This document shows, piece after piece, positions 16,826-24,479 of a stretch of DNA of 40,667 nucleotides (the first letter of the stretch is position 1; every line of letters begins with the position of its first letter). Both the position numbers and the translations under genes were made by a program. Where the stretch lies: the NCBI GenBank assembly GCA_903903985.1, contig CAIVAT010000165.1, positions 1 to 40,667 of the forward strand. The letters run 5' to 3'. Source of the DNA: an uncultured Bacteroidales bacterium. GTDB lineage: Bacteria; Bacteroidota; Bacteroidia; Bacteroidales; FEN-979. The notes below the pieces were generated by a model. It saw only the letters and a list, made by a program, of their open reading frames with translations, was not told the DNA's origin and did no database searches.

Positions 16826-18048
16826 TCGTTACAAACAACAATGGTATGACACAGAACAGAGACATTGTGGTGATCGGCATTCAACCCTGGGATATTGAAA
16901 TTGGCAGCAACTGCAAGAACATTGCGGAAGAGTTTGCCTGCAATAACCGCGTGTTGTATGTTAATTCACCGCTCGACCGCAACACCAGGCAAAAAGATAA
17001 ACTCACTCCAAGAATACAGAAACGAATCAGGATACAAAACGGAAAAGAACCGGACCTGGTCAAACTGGATGAAAATCTGTGGAACCTCTATCCGCGGGGA
17101 ATGGTGGAATCAATAAACCTGATCGGGAATCCCTGGTTATACGACCTGCTAAACAAACGGAATAACCGCATTTTTGCAACTGCCATAAAATCTGCAATTG
17201 AGCGCCTTGGCTTCAGGGATTTCATCATATTCAACGATAGTTCCATGTTCCTGGGGATGTACCTCAAGGAAATCTTAAAACCTGAAACCTATATTTATTA
17301 CACCCGCGACAATTTAGTGGCCGTTGACTACTGGAAAAAACAAGGGATCAGGATTGAATCGCAACATATGAAAAAGGCCGACCTGGTGGTTGCCAATTCA
17401 ACCTATCTCGCAGCCGAGGCCAGGAAACACAATGCCAATTCATTTTATGTGGGACAAGGATGTGATGTAACGTTGTTCGATACCAACCTGGTCACCACAA
17501 TCCCTTCCGACATCCGGGATATTCCGAAACCAATCATCGGTTACATCGGGGCATTGTATACATTGCGCCTCGACCTTCAGGTTCTGGAGCACATTGCAGA
17601 AAGTCGTCCGGGCTGGAGCATTGTCTTTGTTGGCCCTGAAGATCAAAATTTTAAAGGCAGCAGGCTTCATCAATTAAAAAACGTTTATTTCCTGGGCAAC
17701 AAAACCGGAAATGAACTCCCCTCGTACCTCCATCAATTTGATGTAGCGATAAATCCCCAGGTGCTGAGTCCGGTAACCATTGGGAACTATCCCCGGAAAA
17801 TTGATGAATACCTGGCCATGGGGAAACCAACCGTTGCAACCAGAACAGAGGCGATGAACGTTTTTGCCGAATTCGTTTATTTGTCTGAAAGTAAAGAAGA
17901 GTACGTTATCAATATTGAAAAAGCGCTACGCGAAGACAATGACCAGGTGCGTGAGAAACGAAAAACATTCGCCCGTGAACATACCTGGGAAAACAATGTA
18001 CGTGAGATTTTCAAGGCCATTGACCTTGTTAAAACAGCGAAACAGTAA
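16822..18048 (+). CDS. GT-B glycosyltransferase, TuaH-like
   Basis: A 408-aa protein starting with DIVVIGIQPWDIEIGSNCKN, a pattern seen in TuaH-like teichuronic-acid glycosyltransferases. The C-terminal half has PKPIIGYIGALYTLRLDL (about 232-249), WSIVFVGPEDQN and KIDEYLAMGKPTVAT (about 325), the GT4-like nucleotide-sugar site with Glu in KIDEYLA. It lacks signal peptide and membrane helices and should be cytosolic. Translation is coupled to the upstream GT4 gene by an ATGA overlap. Because of low conservation in the N-terminal domain the specific family assignment is less certain than for its neighbour. Confidence 0.75.
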   Translation: MIVTNNNGMTQNRDIVVIGIQPWDIEIGSNCKNIAEEFACNNRVLYVNSPLDRNTRQKDKLTPRIQKRIRIQNGKEPDLVKLDENLWNLYPRGMVESINLIGNPWLYDLLNKRNNRIFATAIKSAIERLGFRDFIIFNDSSMFLGMYLKEILKPETYIYYTRDNLVAVDYWKKQGIRIESQHMKKADLVVANSTYLAAEARKHNANSFYVGQGCDVTLFDTNLVTTIPSDIRDIPKPIIGYIGALYTLRLDLQVLEHIAESRPGWSIVFVGPEDQNFKGSRLHQLKNVYFLGNKTGNELPSYLHQFDVAINPQVLSPVTIGNYPRKIDEYLAMGKPTVATRTEAMNVFAEFVYLSESKEEYVINIEKALREDNDQVREKRKTFAREHTWENNVREIFKAIDLVKTAKQ

Positions 18049-18050
18049 AT

Positions 18051-18070
18051 GATGGAATTGTTTTTCCATC
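18051..18070 (+). repeat. Intergenic hairpin between two glycosyltransferase genes
   Basis: GATGGAA (18051-18057) and TTCCATC (18064-18070) form a seven-pair stem with a six-base loop, three bases after the stop codon of the TuaH-like gene. No T-run follows, so it is not a convincing intrinsic terminator. It might stabilise or process the message, but this is a weak call. Confidence 0.3.
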
Positions 18071-18116
18071 CAATGATTAACTGAATAAATGAGTATTCAT
18101 CATAAACAGTTATAAT

Positions 18117-18944
18117 ATGTTTCACCCGATAGTGCCGTCAAACATCCGCATTCACTGGTATGATTACCAAAAACTGGAAGATATACCTGAAGAAGTGTTC
18201 GAGAGGGTCAGAAACGGGTTTGCCTCCCTGCGAACCGATGCGCCGCTGGTATCTGTCAATATCATCGCATGGAACGAGGAGGCCAACATTCTGCGGAACC
18301 TGTCATCGTTAAGCGCGATGAAAAGCTCATACCCGGTTGAGTTCATATTTGTTGACAATAATTCCAAAGATAAAACCTCTGAAGTGATCCGCAGATGCGG
18401 GATCACACCGATTTTTGAGGGAAAGCAGGGTTACGGATTTGCCCGGCAAACAGCATTGGAACATTCAAAGGGAAAGTATATCCTAACCGGCGATGCCGAT
18501 ACGATCTATCCTCCGACCTGGGTTGACAGCATGGTGAAACCCATTTTGGCCGGTAAAGGATTTGCCAGTTATGGAACCTATTCTTTCATTCCTGACAAAG
18601 GGAAAATTCGCATCCGATATGCCTTCTATGAATTTTTCAGAAATCTCGTACATGCCCTGCGAAACATCAAACATCCCGAACTGGTGGTAGTCGGGATGAA
18701 TTTTTGTTTTCCAACGGAAGAAGCCTTAAAGATCGGGTTTATCAAAAGCGACTCGCGGATGGAAGATGGACAAATGGCCATGGCACTGATGAAAAAGGGC
18801 AAACTTAAACGGGTCACCCAGTTGAAATCAAGGGCCTGGACCGGAACCCGGACAGTTGAAAAAAGTGGTACGCTCATCAATGCCGTCGCTTCAAGGGCAG
18901 TTAAAGAGTTCAACCGGATCAGTATCTATTTTCATAAAAAATAA
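18117..18944 (+). CDS. GT2-family glycosyltransferase
   Basis: A 275-aa GT-A enzyme. After a 35-residue lead-in the core begins [20 protein letters not shown], with [14 protein letters not shown] for nucleotide binding and [12 protein letters not shown] as the DXD site (about 122). [14 protein letters not shown] and [11 protein letters not shown] (about 222) provide the acceptor-side acidic residues. The C-terminus is a short basic and amphipathic region ([16 protein letters not shown]). It is a soluble or peripherally attached transferase in the second plus-strand operon. It ends seven bases before the next start, consistent with cotranscription. Confidence 0.84.
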   Translation: MFHPIVPSNIRIHWYDYQKLEDIPEEVFERVRNGFASLRTDAPLVSVNIIAWNEEANILRNLSSLSAMKSSYPVEFIFVDNNSKDKTSEVIRRCGITPIFEGKQGYGFARQTALEHSKGKYILTGDADTIYPPTWVDSMVKPILAGKGFASYGTYSFIPDKGKIRIRYAFYEFFRNLVHALRNIKHPELVVVGMNFCFPTEEALKIGFIKSDSRMEDGQMAMALMKKGKLKRVTQLKSRAWTGTRTVEKSGTLINAVASRAVKEFNRISIYFHKK

Positions 18945-18951
18945 CAGACCC

Positions 18952-19575
18952 ATGTCAATTAAAGAAAAGATTAAGTCAAATCCAAAGATCAAAGAACTGG
19001 CTTTGCTGCTGATAACCTCAAAACGAAATCCGCGGCCCCGTGCCTGGGTTCGCTGGTTTATAAATCCGATCCTGCACAAAAAAGGAAAGGGATCTGTAAT
19101 CAGGAGACTTACGAGAATTGACTGTTTTCCCTGGAATACTTTTACTCTAGGCAACAATTGTACCATCGAAGACTTTGTGACAATCAACAATGGCGTTGGA
19201 GAGGTCGTGATCGGTCATAATTCCCGTATTGGAATGGGGAACACGATCATCGGTCCGGTTCGCATCGGCAATGATGTAATTTTCGCTCAGAATATCGTGC
19301 TTTCCGGGTTGAACCACGGATACCAGGATATCCATACTGCGATTAAAAACCAGGCAGTCACGAAGTCGCCAATCAATATTGAAGATGACGTATGGATTGG
19401 CGCCAATTCGGTTGTGGTTGCAGGCGTCACGATTGGCAAACATTCGGTCATTGCTGCCGGTTCGATTGTAACTAAGAATATTCCTGCATACTCAGTTGTC
19501 GCCGGGAATCCGGCCAGGGTCATCAAACAATACAACCATCAATCCGCAGTTTGGGAAAAAGTGAATGTTAAATGA
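18952..19575 (+). CDS. Left-handed beta-helix (hexapeptide) acyltransferase
   Basis: A 207-aa protein from the ATG at 18952. The frame is open further upstream but that part lies inside the preceding GT2 gene. From about residue 60 the protein shows hexapeptide-repeat periodicity ([30 protein letters not shown]), a loop with the likely catalytic His in GLNHGYQD, and the strong block [18 protein letters not shown]. It ends with [16 protein letters not shown], the typical end of WbbJ/maltose O-acetyltransferase-like enzymes. It would O-acetylate a sugar of the repeat unit using acetyl-CoA. The basic N-terminal 55 residues are not part of the helix fold. Confidence 0.86.
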   Translation: MSIKEKIKSNPKIKELALLLITSKRNPRPRAWVRWFINPILHKKGKGSVIRRLTRIDCFPWNTFTLGNNCTIEDFVTINNGVGEVVIGHNSRIGMGNTIIGPVRIGNDVIFAQNIVLSGLNHGYQDIHTAIKNQAVTKSPINIEDDVWIGANSVVVAGVTIGKHSVIAAGSIVTKNIPAYSVVAGNPARVIKQYNHQSAVWEKVNVK

Positions 19576-19579
19576 ACAT

Positions 19580-19600
19580 CCTCGCCGCAGAGCAGCGAGG
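19580..19600. repeat. GC-rich imperfect hairpin after the acyltransferase gene
   Basis: CCTCGC pairs with GCGAGG across an inner stem interrupted by one mismatch (loop AGA). It begins five bases after the acyltransferase stop codon and has no following T-run. It reads as an inserted palindromic element rather than a terminator. The interval to the next gene holds a second inverted repeat. Confidence 0.4.
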
Positions 19601-19659
19601 TATTAAATTGGTTAAATATTTCTCTTCTCGTTGCAAGCGACGGGGAATGAACCCAACCA

Positions 19660-19710
19660 CCTCAACCCCCGTCCCCTTTACCTGAAGGAGAAGCGGTGCA
19701 GGGGATGAGG
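19660..19710. repeat. Inverted repeat overlapping the start of the FkbM gene
   Basis: CCTCAACCCC (19660-19669) and GGGGATGAGG (19701-19710) pair at nine of ten positions with a 31-base interior. The ATG proposed for the FkbM-family gene (19705) lies inside the right arm. This type of CCCC/GGGG element is common as an intergenic repeat in metagenome-derived Bacteroidota sequences, stated from general recollection. It may have remodelled the 5' end of the gene. Confidence 0.4.
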
Positions 19711-20517
19711 CAATTAAAGGAAAAACCGCCTGTGAAACAATTGACAACCTACTTCAGGTACTTTTGGGAATTCCTGAAACATGGCGACCTGGTTTCTATT
19801 ATCAGCTCAGCCAGTTATCTGCTGTTCAGGAAGTCACATGGGAAAGACAGAATCATTAAAAGTTCCATCGGAACGTTCTATTGCCGGAAAAAGACCAACG
19901 ATTTCCAGTTTGCCAATTATAAATATGAATGGGGTGTTAAAAAGTACCTGCTTGACAACCTGCATACCTTCTCTGTTTTTATTGATGGCGGGTCCTGCAT
20001 CGGCGATTATTGCATCCTGCTTTCCCAATATAACAAAAGGTGTATTGCTTTTGAACCGGTCATGCAAAACTTTAACACGCTCAATAAAAACCTTGAACTA
20101 AACAAATTAACCAAAGAGGTTTTAACGTTCCCATATGGTCTGGGGGCCAAAAACGAACAACCCGGCTTTGTTTTCAACCCCGTTAACACAGGAGCGTCGC
20201 ACATTGCTAAAAATGGTGAAGCAGGAAATTGCATTGCGGAAATACGGACATTTGATTCAGTATTCCATTCACTCAACATTATCCCGGATGAACATATTTT
20301 AATGAAACTGGATTTAGAAGGAATGGAGCCTGAAGCCATCATTGGAGCTAAAAATTTCATCATACAGTGTTTAAACATCACGTTGGTAATTGAAGTCAAG
20401 CATGTCGGTGAAGAGCCTGTCAAAAGTGCATTGAACAAAATTGCCACCTTTGAATATGGCATTGTGGATGCATACAACATCTTTGCAAGAAAAATCACGA
20501 CACCACCATTTAATTGA
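19705..20517 (+). CDS. FkbM-family SAM-dependent methyltransferase
   Basis: About 270 aa. The Methyltransf_21 (FkbM) core begins with VFIDGGSCIGDYCILL (about 92-107), the SAM-binding glycine loop, followed by CIAFEPVMQNFNTLNKNLEL and the acidic HILMKLDLEGMEPEAIIGA (about 193). These match sugar O-methyltransferases in polysaccharide loci. The start is uncertain. ATG 19705 lies in an inverted-repeat arm, GTG 19696 is just upstream, and GTG 19732 is the first candidate outside the repeat; none affects the fold. It probably methylates a hydroxyl of the repeat unit. The next gene starts eight bases after its stop. Confidence 0.82.
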   Translation: MRQLKEKPPVKQLTTYFRYFWEFLKHGDLVSIISSASYLLFRKSHGKDRIIKSSIGTFYCRKKTNDFQFANYKYEWGVKKYLLDNLHTFSVFIDGGSCIGDYCILLSQYNKRCIAFEPVMQNFNTLNKNLELNKLTKEVLTFPYGLGAKNEQPGFVFNPVNTGASHIAKNGEAGNCIAEIRTFDSVFHSLNIIPDEHILMKLDLEGMEPEAIIGAKNFIIQCLNITLVIEVKHVGEEPVKSALNKIATFEYGIVDAYNIFARKITTPPFN

Positions 20518-20525
20518 ACCACGCC

Positions 20526-21710
20526 ATGATCACCTTGAAAATCATTTTCTGGATACTTCTGTTCATCATTTTCTACGCCTATATCGGTTATGGAATATTG
20601 TTGTACATGCTTGTAAAAACCAAGCGATTGTTTGGGAAAGCCAAGGTTGAAGCCCAACCCGGTTACGAACCCGATGTTACCTTGTTCATTACAGCATATA
20701 ACGAAAAGGATTATGTGGCTGAGAAGATTAAAAATTCTCTTGAACTTGAGTATCCGAAACAGAAACTGCAAATGGTATGGGTCACTGATGGCTCTGATGA
20801 TGGTACGCCGGATATACTTAGACAATATCATGGCGTGGAGGTTTACCATGTTCCGCAACGCAGCGGCAAGATAACTGCCATGAACCGTGGGATGCAATTT
20901 GTAAAAACCCCGATCGTCGTGTTTTGCGATGCGAATACCATGCTGGGCCGCGAATCGATCCGACGGATTGTCCGGTTGTTCAGCGATCCGAAAGTGGGCT
21001 GTGTGTCAGGTGAAAAACGCATCTTTGGCAAAGAAAAAGATTCTGCAGCCGGTGCAGGGGAAGGGCTCTACTGGAAATACGAATCCACACTGAAAAAGTG
21101 GGATGCTGAACTATATTCAGTAGTCGGAGCAGCCGGCGAATTATTTGCCATCCGTACTGAATTGTACCAGGAAGTAGAACGAGACACCCTGCTCGATGAT
21201 TTCATCATTTCACTCCGGGTGGCGCAAAAGGGATATACCATTCAATACGATCCGGAAGCATATGCAATAGAAACCGCATCCGCGAACGTAAAAGAAGAAC
21301 TGAAACGCAAAATCAGGATTTCCGCCGGTGGAATCCAATCGGTGATCAGGATGCATTCATTGCTGAATTTATTCAAATACGGAACCTTATCCTTTCAATA
21401 TATATCCCACCGGGTTTTGCGATGGACATTAGCACCGCTCTCCCTTTTATTCATGCTGATCATCGGTTTATTTCTTGCGCTGCAGGAAGGAATTTTCGGT
21501 GCCGGTTTTTACAGCATCCTCTTCTGGCTGCAGGTATTGTTTTATCTCGCAGCCCTGCTGGGATGGTATCTTGAGAACCGTTCCATCAGGCTCAAATTAC
21601 TCTTCGTGCCATATTATTTTTTCATCATGAATTTATCCGTATTCCTTGGCTTTAAAAGATATATCAAAGGTTCTCAATCTGTAAACTGGGAACGTGCGAA
21701 ACGTGGATAG
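20526..21710 (+). CDS. Membrane GT2 glycosyltransferase
   Basis: About 394 aa from the ATG at 20526; the in-frame TTG at 20514 overlaps the previous stop and is less likely. An N-terminal helix (about 3-28) is followed by a GT2 domain: VTLFITAYNEKDYVAEKI, WVTDGSDDGT, VFCDANTML (DXD-like, about 140), LLDDFIISLR (about 225) and RKIRISAGGIQS as the QXXRW-equivalent region. Three or four helices end the protein (about 305-380). This is the layout of exopolysaccharide synthases and of transferases acting on lipid-linked sugars. It is the last glycosyltransferase of the plus-strand run and is 18 bases from the beta-helix gene. Confidence 0.84.
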   Translation: MITLKIIFWILLFIIFYAYIGYGILLYMLVKTKRLFGKAKVEAQPGYEPDVTLFITAYNEKDYVAEKIKNSLELEYPKQKLQMVWVTDGSDDGTPDILRQYHGVEVYHVPQRSGKITAMNRGMQFVKTPIVVFCDANTMLGRESIRRIVRLFSDPKVGCVSGEKRIFGKEKDSAAGAGEGLYWKYESTLKKWDAELYSVVGAAGELFAIRTELYQEVERDTLLDDFIISLRVAQKGYTIQYDPEAYAIETASANVKEELKRKIRISAGGIQSVIRMHSLLNLFKYGTLSFQYISHRVLRWTLAPLSLLFMLIIGLFLALQEGIFGAGFYSILFWLQVLFYLAALLGWYLENRSIRLKLLFVPYYFFIMNLSVFLGFKRYIKGSQSVNWERAKRG

Positions 21711-21728
21711 CAATTCATTTTCCTCCTG

Positions 21729-23417
21729 ATGATGCGAATAAAAACAATAGGTTATCTGTTCGTGGTGATATGCTCTTTCATTCCTTTCATTCCTGTGAAG
21801 GCACAAAAGCCAAGGATTATCGTAGATACTGCGACGAGGTTGATTGATGCCAATTTCACTCCTTACAATCAGCTCCTTCCCGGAGATACGCTATATTTTC
21901 AGGCTGGGAAACGCGATTACCTGTTGATTCGAAACGTTCACGGGGAACCTGGAAACCCTGTTGTTTTTCTGAACCTGGGCGGGGTTGTAATTGTGGATAC
22001 CGACCACCATTATGGCATATCCATGGGAAATTGCCAGTTTATTAAATTCACCGGCACCGGAACCAAAGATCAATTTTATGGTTTCAGGATCCAAAGAGTG
22101 AAGGGTGGTGCTGGGTTGGGTATTGGAAACCTGAGTTCGGATGTGGAAATTGACCATTTTTATATTGAAAATGTTCCCATCGGGGGGATTTATGCTAAAA
22201 CCGATCCCGACTGCTCCTTTGCAAGCACCAGGGATAAATTTATCCAGCGTAACACATCCATCCATGATAATTATATTGAGGGTGTGGGCAACGAAGGAAT
22301 GTATATCGGCAGTTCCAAATATTTCGGACAGATAGTCAACTGCAATGGCCATGATACCCTGCTTATGCCTTCCCTGTTGAGCGGGGTGAAAATTTACAAC
22401 AACATCATCAGGTATTCCGGATGGGATGGCATTCAGGTCAGTTCAGCCTCTTTTGACTGCCAGGTTCATGACAACCTGGTCCTGTTCGACAGCCAGGGGG
22501 AACAATACGGCCAGATGTCGGGCATTTTGCTGGGAGGCGGTTCAAAATGTGATTGCTACAACAACTATATCGCAGACGGGAAAGGTGATGGCATTGAAAG
22601 TCACGGACTGGGTGGATCCCGCATATTCAACAACATCATCGTCAATGCGGGAAAGACCTTCCGACCTGGCGACAGCAGCCAGATGAAACACGGAATGTAT
22701 ATTTCTGATGTTTCAGTGCAGCCGGATTCTTCGTTTGTAATCATCTTTAACGACATCATCAGTCCAAAGTCAGACGGTATAAGGTTTGCAAGTATCCACA
22801 GCCGTCATAACCTGGTAGCATCCAATGTCATTATCAATCCCGGCAATTATGATTATTATGAACACGGGCAAACCGGTTTTACCGGCAATGATGCCTATGT
22901 TATGATTCCGGATACTTCCGCAGATGTTCTCCTGAAGAATAATTATTTCAGCCGTTCAGATGATAGTACCGGGTTTTCGGCAACAACTTACGCCCTGCAG
23001 CCCGGATCGCCCCTGATCGACGCCGGCTATTCTCAAAACATGGGTGTTGCCTTTGATTTTTACAACCACGAACGACCTTACGGAACCGGGTATGATATCG
23101 GGGCGCACGAATTTAACCCTGAATTCCTTGGCGTTCCTGAAAAAAAACCACTACCGACAACAAAAATAATCATATATCCAAATCCGGCAAGGGAATCCCT
23201 TTCAGTTTTCCTCGATTTGAAGACACCATCAGGGAGCAGCCTCGATATCTATGACCTCAGCGGGAATCTGATCGGTCATTACAATTGGGGAGTACTTGAA
23301 ACCGGGTCCCATACAAAGAAGGTGGATGTAATCGGTCTCCCTGATGGCATTTACCTGCTTATTCTTCGGGCAGGATGCCAATCTCATTCAGGCAGGTTTG
23401 TAAAGATCAGCGGATGA
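21729..23417 (+). CDS. Secreted right-handed beta-helix protein with type IX secretion sorting domain
   Basis: A 562-aa protein with a signal peptide (about residues 1-25, ending PVKAQ). Residues about 80-400 show repeats of short N-rich turns (IYNNIIRYSGWDGIQVSS, CYNNYIADGKGDGIES) characteristic of PbH1 parallel beta-helices, the fold of many polysaccharide lyases and epimerases. A C-terminal domain from about 475 (IIIYPNPARESLSV ... LPDGIYLLIL ... FVKISG) is a T9SS type A sorting domain. Such proteins cross the outer membrane through the T9SS and are attached to the surface or released. Placed at the end of the polysaccharide operon, it may bind, trim or epimerise the polymer. No catalytic residues can be assigned. 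It overlaps the convergent HPt-like gene by 11 bases. Confidence 0.83.
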   Translation: MMRIKTIGYLFVVICSFIPFIPVKAQKPRIIVDTATRLIDANFTPYNQLLPGDTLYFQAGKRDYLLIRNVHGEPGNPVVFLNLGGVVIVDTDHHYGISMGNCQFIKFTGTGTKDQFYGFRIQRVKGGAGLGIGNLSSDVEIDHFYIENVPIGGIYAKTDPDCSFASTRDKFIQRNTSIHDNYIEGVGNEGMYIGSSKYFGQIVNCNGHDTLLMPSLLSGVKIYNNIIRYSGWDGIQVSSASFDCQVHDNLVLFDSQGEQYGQMSGILLGGGSKCDCYNNYIADGKGDGIESHGLGGSRIFNNIIVNAGKTFRPGDSSQMKHGMYISDVSVQPDSSFVIIFNDIISPKSDGIRFASIHSRHNLVASNVIINPGNYDYYEHGQTGFTGNDAYVMIPDTSADVLLKNNYFSRSDDSTGFSATTYALQPGSPLIDAGYSQNMGVAFDFYNHERPYGTGYDIGAHEFNPEFLGVPEKKPLPTTKIIIYPNPARESLSVFLDLKTPSGSSLDIYDLSGNLIGHYNWGVLETGSHTKKVDVIGLPDGIYLLILRAGCQSHSGRFVKISG

Positions 23418-23946
23418 TCAATTCCTGCCTCAACACCTTTAATTCTTCAAGGAATGATTTTGATGAGCTTTCAAGTTCTGATAACATTTGCGGAAATCCA
23501 TCTGCAATGATGCGCTTCTCCAGGTTTTCCAGTTTCAGTGAATTTTCATCAGAAAACGGACCGATTAAACCCGTAAGAAAATCTTTGGGACTGCTTAAGA
23601 CTGAAAAAAGATAACGGCTCCTACAAGCGGCGCGTTCCGTTTCCAATTTGTCCAGGATTCCGGGAAATTCATCCAGGAAAACCCGTATGATTTCGTCCAT
23701 CTTAACTCCTGCAGTATTCTCAATATTGCGCGCATGGCCTGCAGCAGCGGGATCGCATAATGAGCTGAAGATCCCCCTGATTTTGCATGCATTTAGCTTT
23801 AGATGAATAAAATCAATATGATCGATGTTCTGCTTCAGCTCACTCATGTCCCCGGGAATCTGTTCAAGGGCCATATCGATGATCTCAACAATCAATTCAT
23901 TTTCAAATTCCCCGAAGTAGCTATGAAAGAGTTGTTTATCAATCAT
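23407..23946 (-). CDS. HPt-like protein with Cys in place of the phospho-His
   Basis: A 179-aa, mainly helical protein. Its first 85 residues align without gaps to the HPt protein encoded just upstream. Over the 32-residue active-helix window, 11 positions are identical (DF at 45-46, NA at 52-53, later NIE/NLE). At the histidine position it has Cys54 (NACKIR, codon at 23785-23787). Without the His it cannot take part in normal phosphotransfer. It might compete for receiver binding or serve as a scaffold. It also has about 90 additional C-terminal residues, with a helical stretch ending VLRQELIIR. It is the last gene of the minus-strand group asnB-like/HPt/HPt-like. The homology to HPt is an inference from alignment to its neighbour. 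Confidence 0.65.
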   Translation of the reverse strand: MIDKQLFHSYFGEFENELIVEIIDMALEQIPGDMSELKQNIDHIDFIHLKLNACKIRGIFSSLCDPAAAGHARNIENTAGVKMDEIIRVFLDEFPGILDKLETERAACRSRYLFSVLSSPKDFLTGLIGPFSDENSLKLENLEKRIIADGFPQMLSELESSSKSFLEELKVLRQELIIR

Positions 23947-23997
23947 CCGTATGTTTATAAATGAATCGTGCCTGTAAAAAACGTAAAGAATCCGGGT

Positions 23998-24414
23998 TCA
24001 GGCAGAATGCCTTTTACAGTAAAGTTCAAGTTCCGCAATAAGTTTTTCGGTGGCTGCAAAAAGCTGATCAAAAACCACTGTAATGTCATCATCCACCCTG
24101 TTTTTCCCGTATTTTTCAAGTTTTCTCCACTCTTCAGTATTAACAAGATGAGCATTGCTATCCACCTTGTTTTTCCCCATCAGTTCAAGGTTGAATGCAT
24201 ACTTTGCCGCTTCCAAGTCGCCAAAGGTGGCACAATTTGTTTTCAGGGTGTGAGCATTGATATCGAGTTGTGGAAAGTCCCTATCTATTACGTTTTTTCG
24301 CAGGTTTGCAATTTGTCCCGGATAGTTGTTGAAGAAGGTTCCAATCAAGTCCTCTACGATGAATGAAACGTCAAAATAACCCAGGTATTCATTGAACTTT
24401 TCCCAGTTGATCAT
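23998..24414 (-). CDS. Free-standing HPt (histidine phosphotransfer) domain protein
   Basis: A 138-aa helical protein with the HPt signature INAHTLKTNCATFGDLEAA; His55 is the expected phosphoacceptor. HPt proteins pass phosphate between receivers of hybrid kinases and response regulators. The hybrid kinase at 26472-29774 carries two receivers but no HPt of its own, so this is its natural candidate partner. It lies 65 bases downstream of the asparagine-synthase-like gene and 51 bases upstream of the Cys-variant paralogue, all on the minus strand. No -7 element was found in the 65-base gap, so cotranscription with asnB-like is likely. Confidence 0.82.
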   Translation of the reverse strand: MINWEKFNEYLGYFDVSFIVEDLIGTFFNNYPGQIANLRKNVIDRDFPQLDINAHTLKTNCATFGDLEAAKYAFNLELMGKNKVDSNAHLVNTEEWRKLEKYGKNRVDDDITVVFDQLFAATEKLIAELELYCKRHSA

Positions 24415-24479
24415 AACACAAAAGTTTTATAGAGTACGCAACAAATAAAAATAATAAATAGAATTACATTAATCTTCTG

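Noticed and set aside
18856..18951. Longer N-terminus for the hexapeptide acyltransferase
   Set aside because: This part overlaps the preceding GT2 coding sequence in another frame and does not resemble acyltransferases. ATG 18952 has normal operon spacing.
20007..20897. 296-residue minus-strand open frame
   Set aside because: It lies antisense across the FkbM and GT2 genes, both of which have clear family motifs; it shows no domain of its own.
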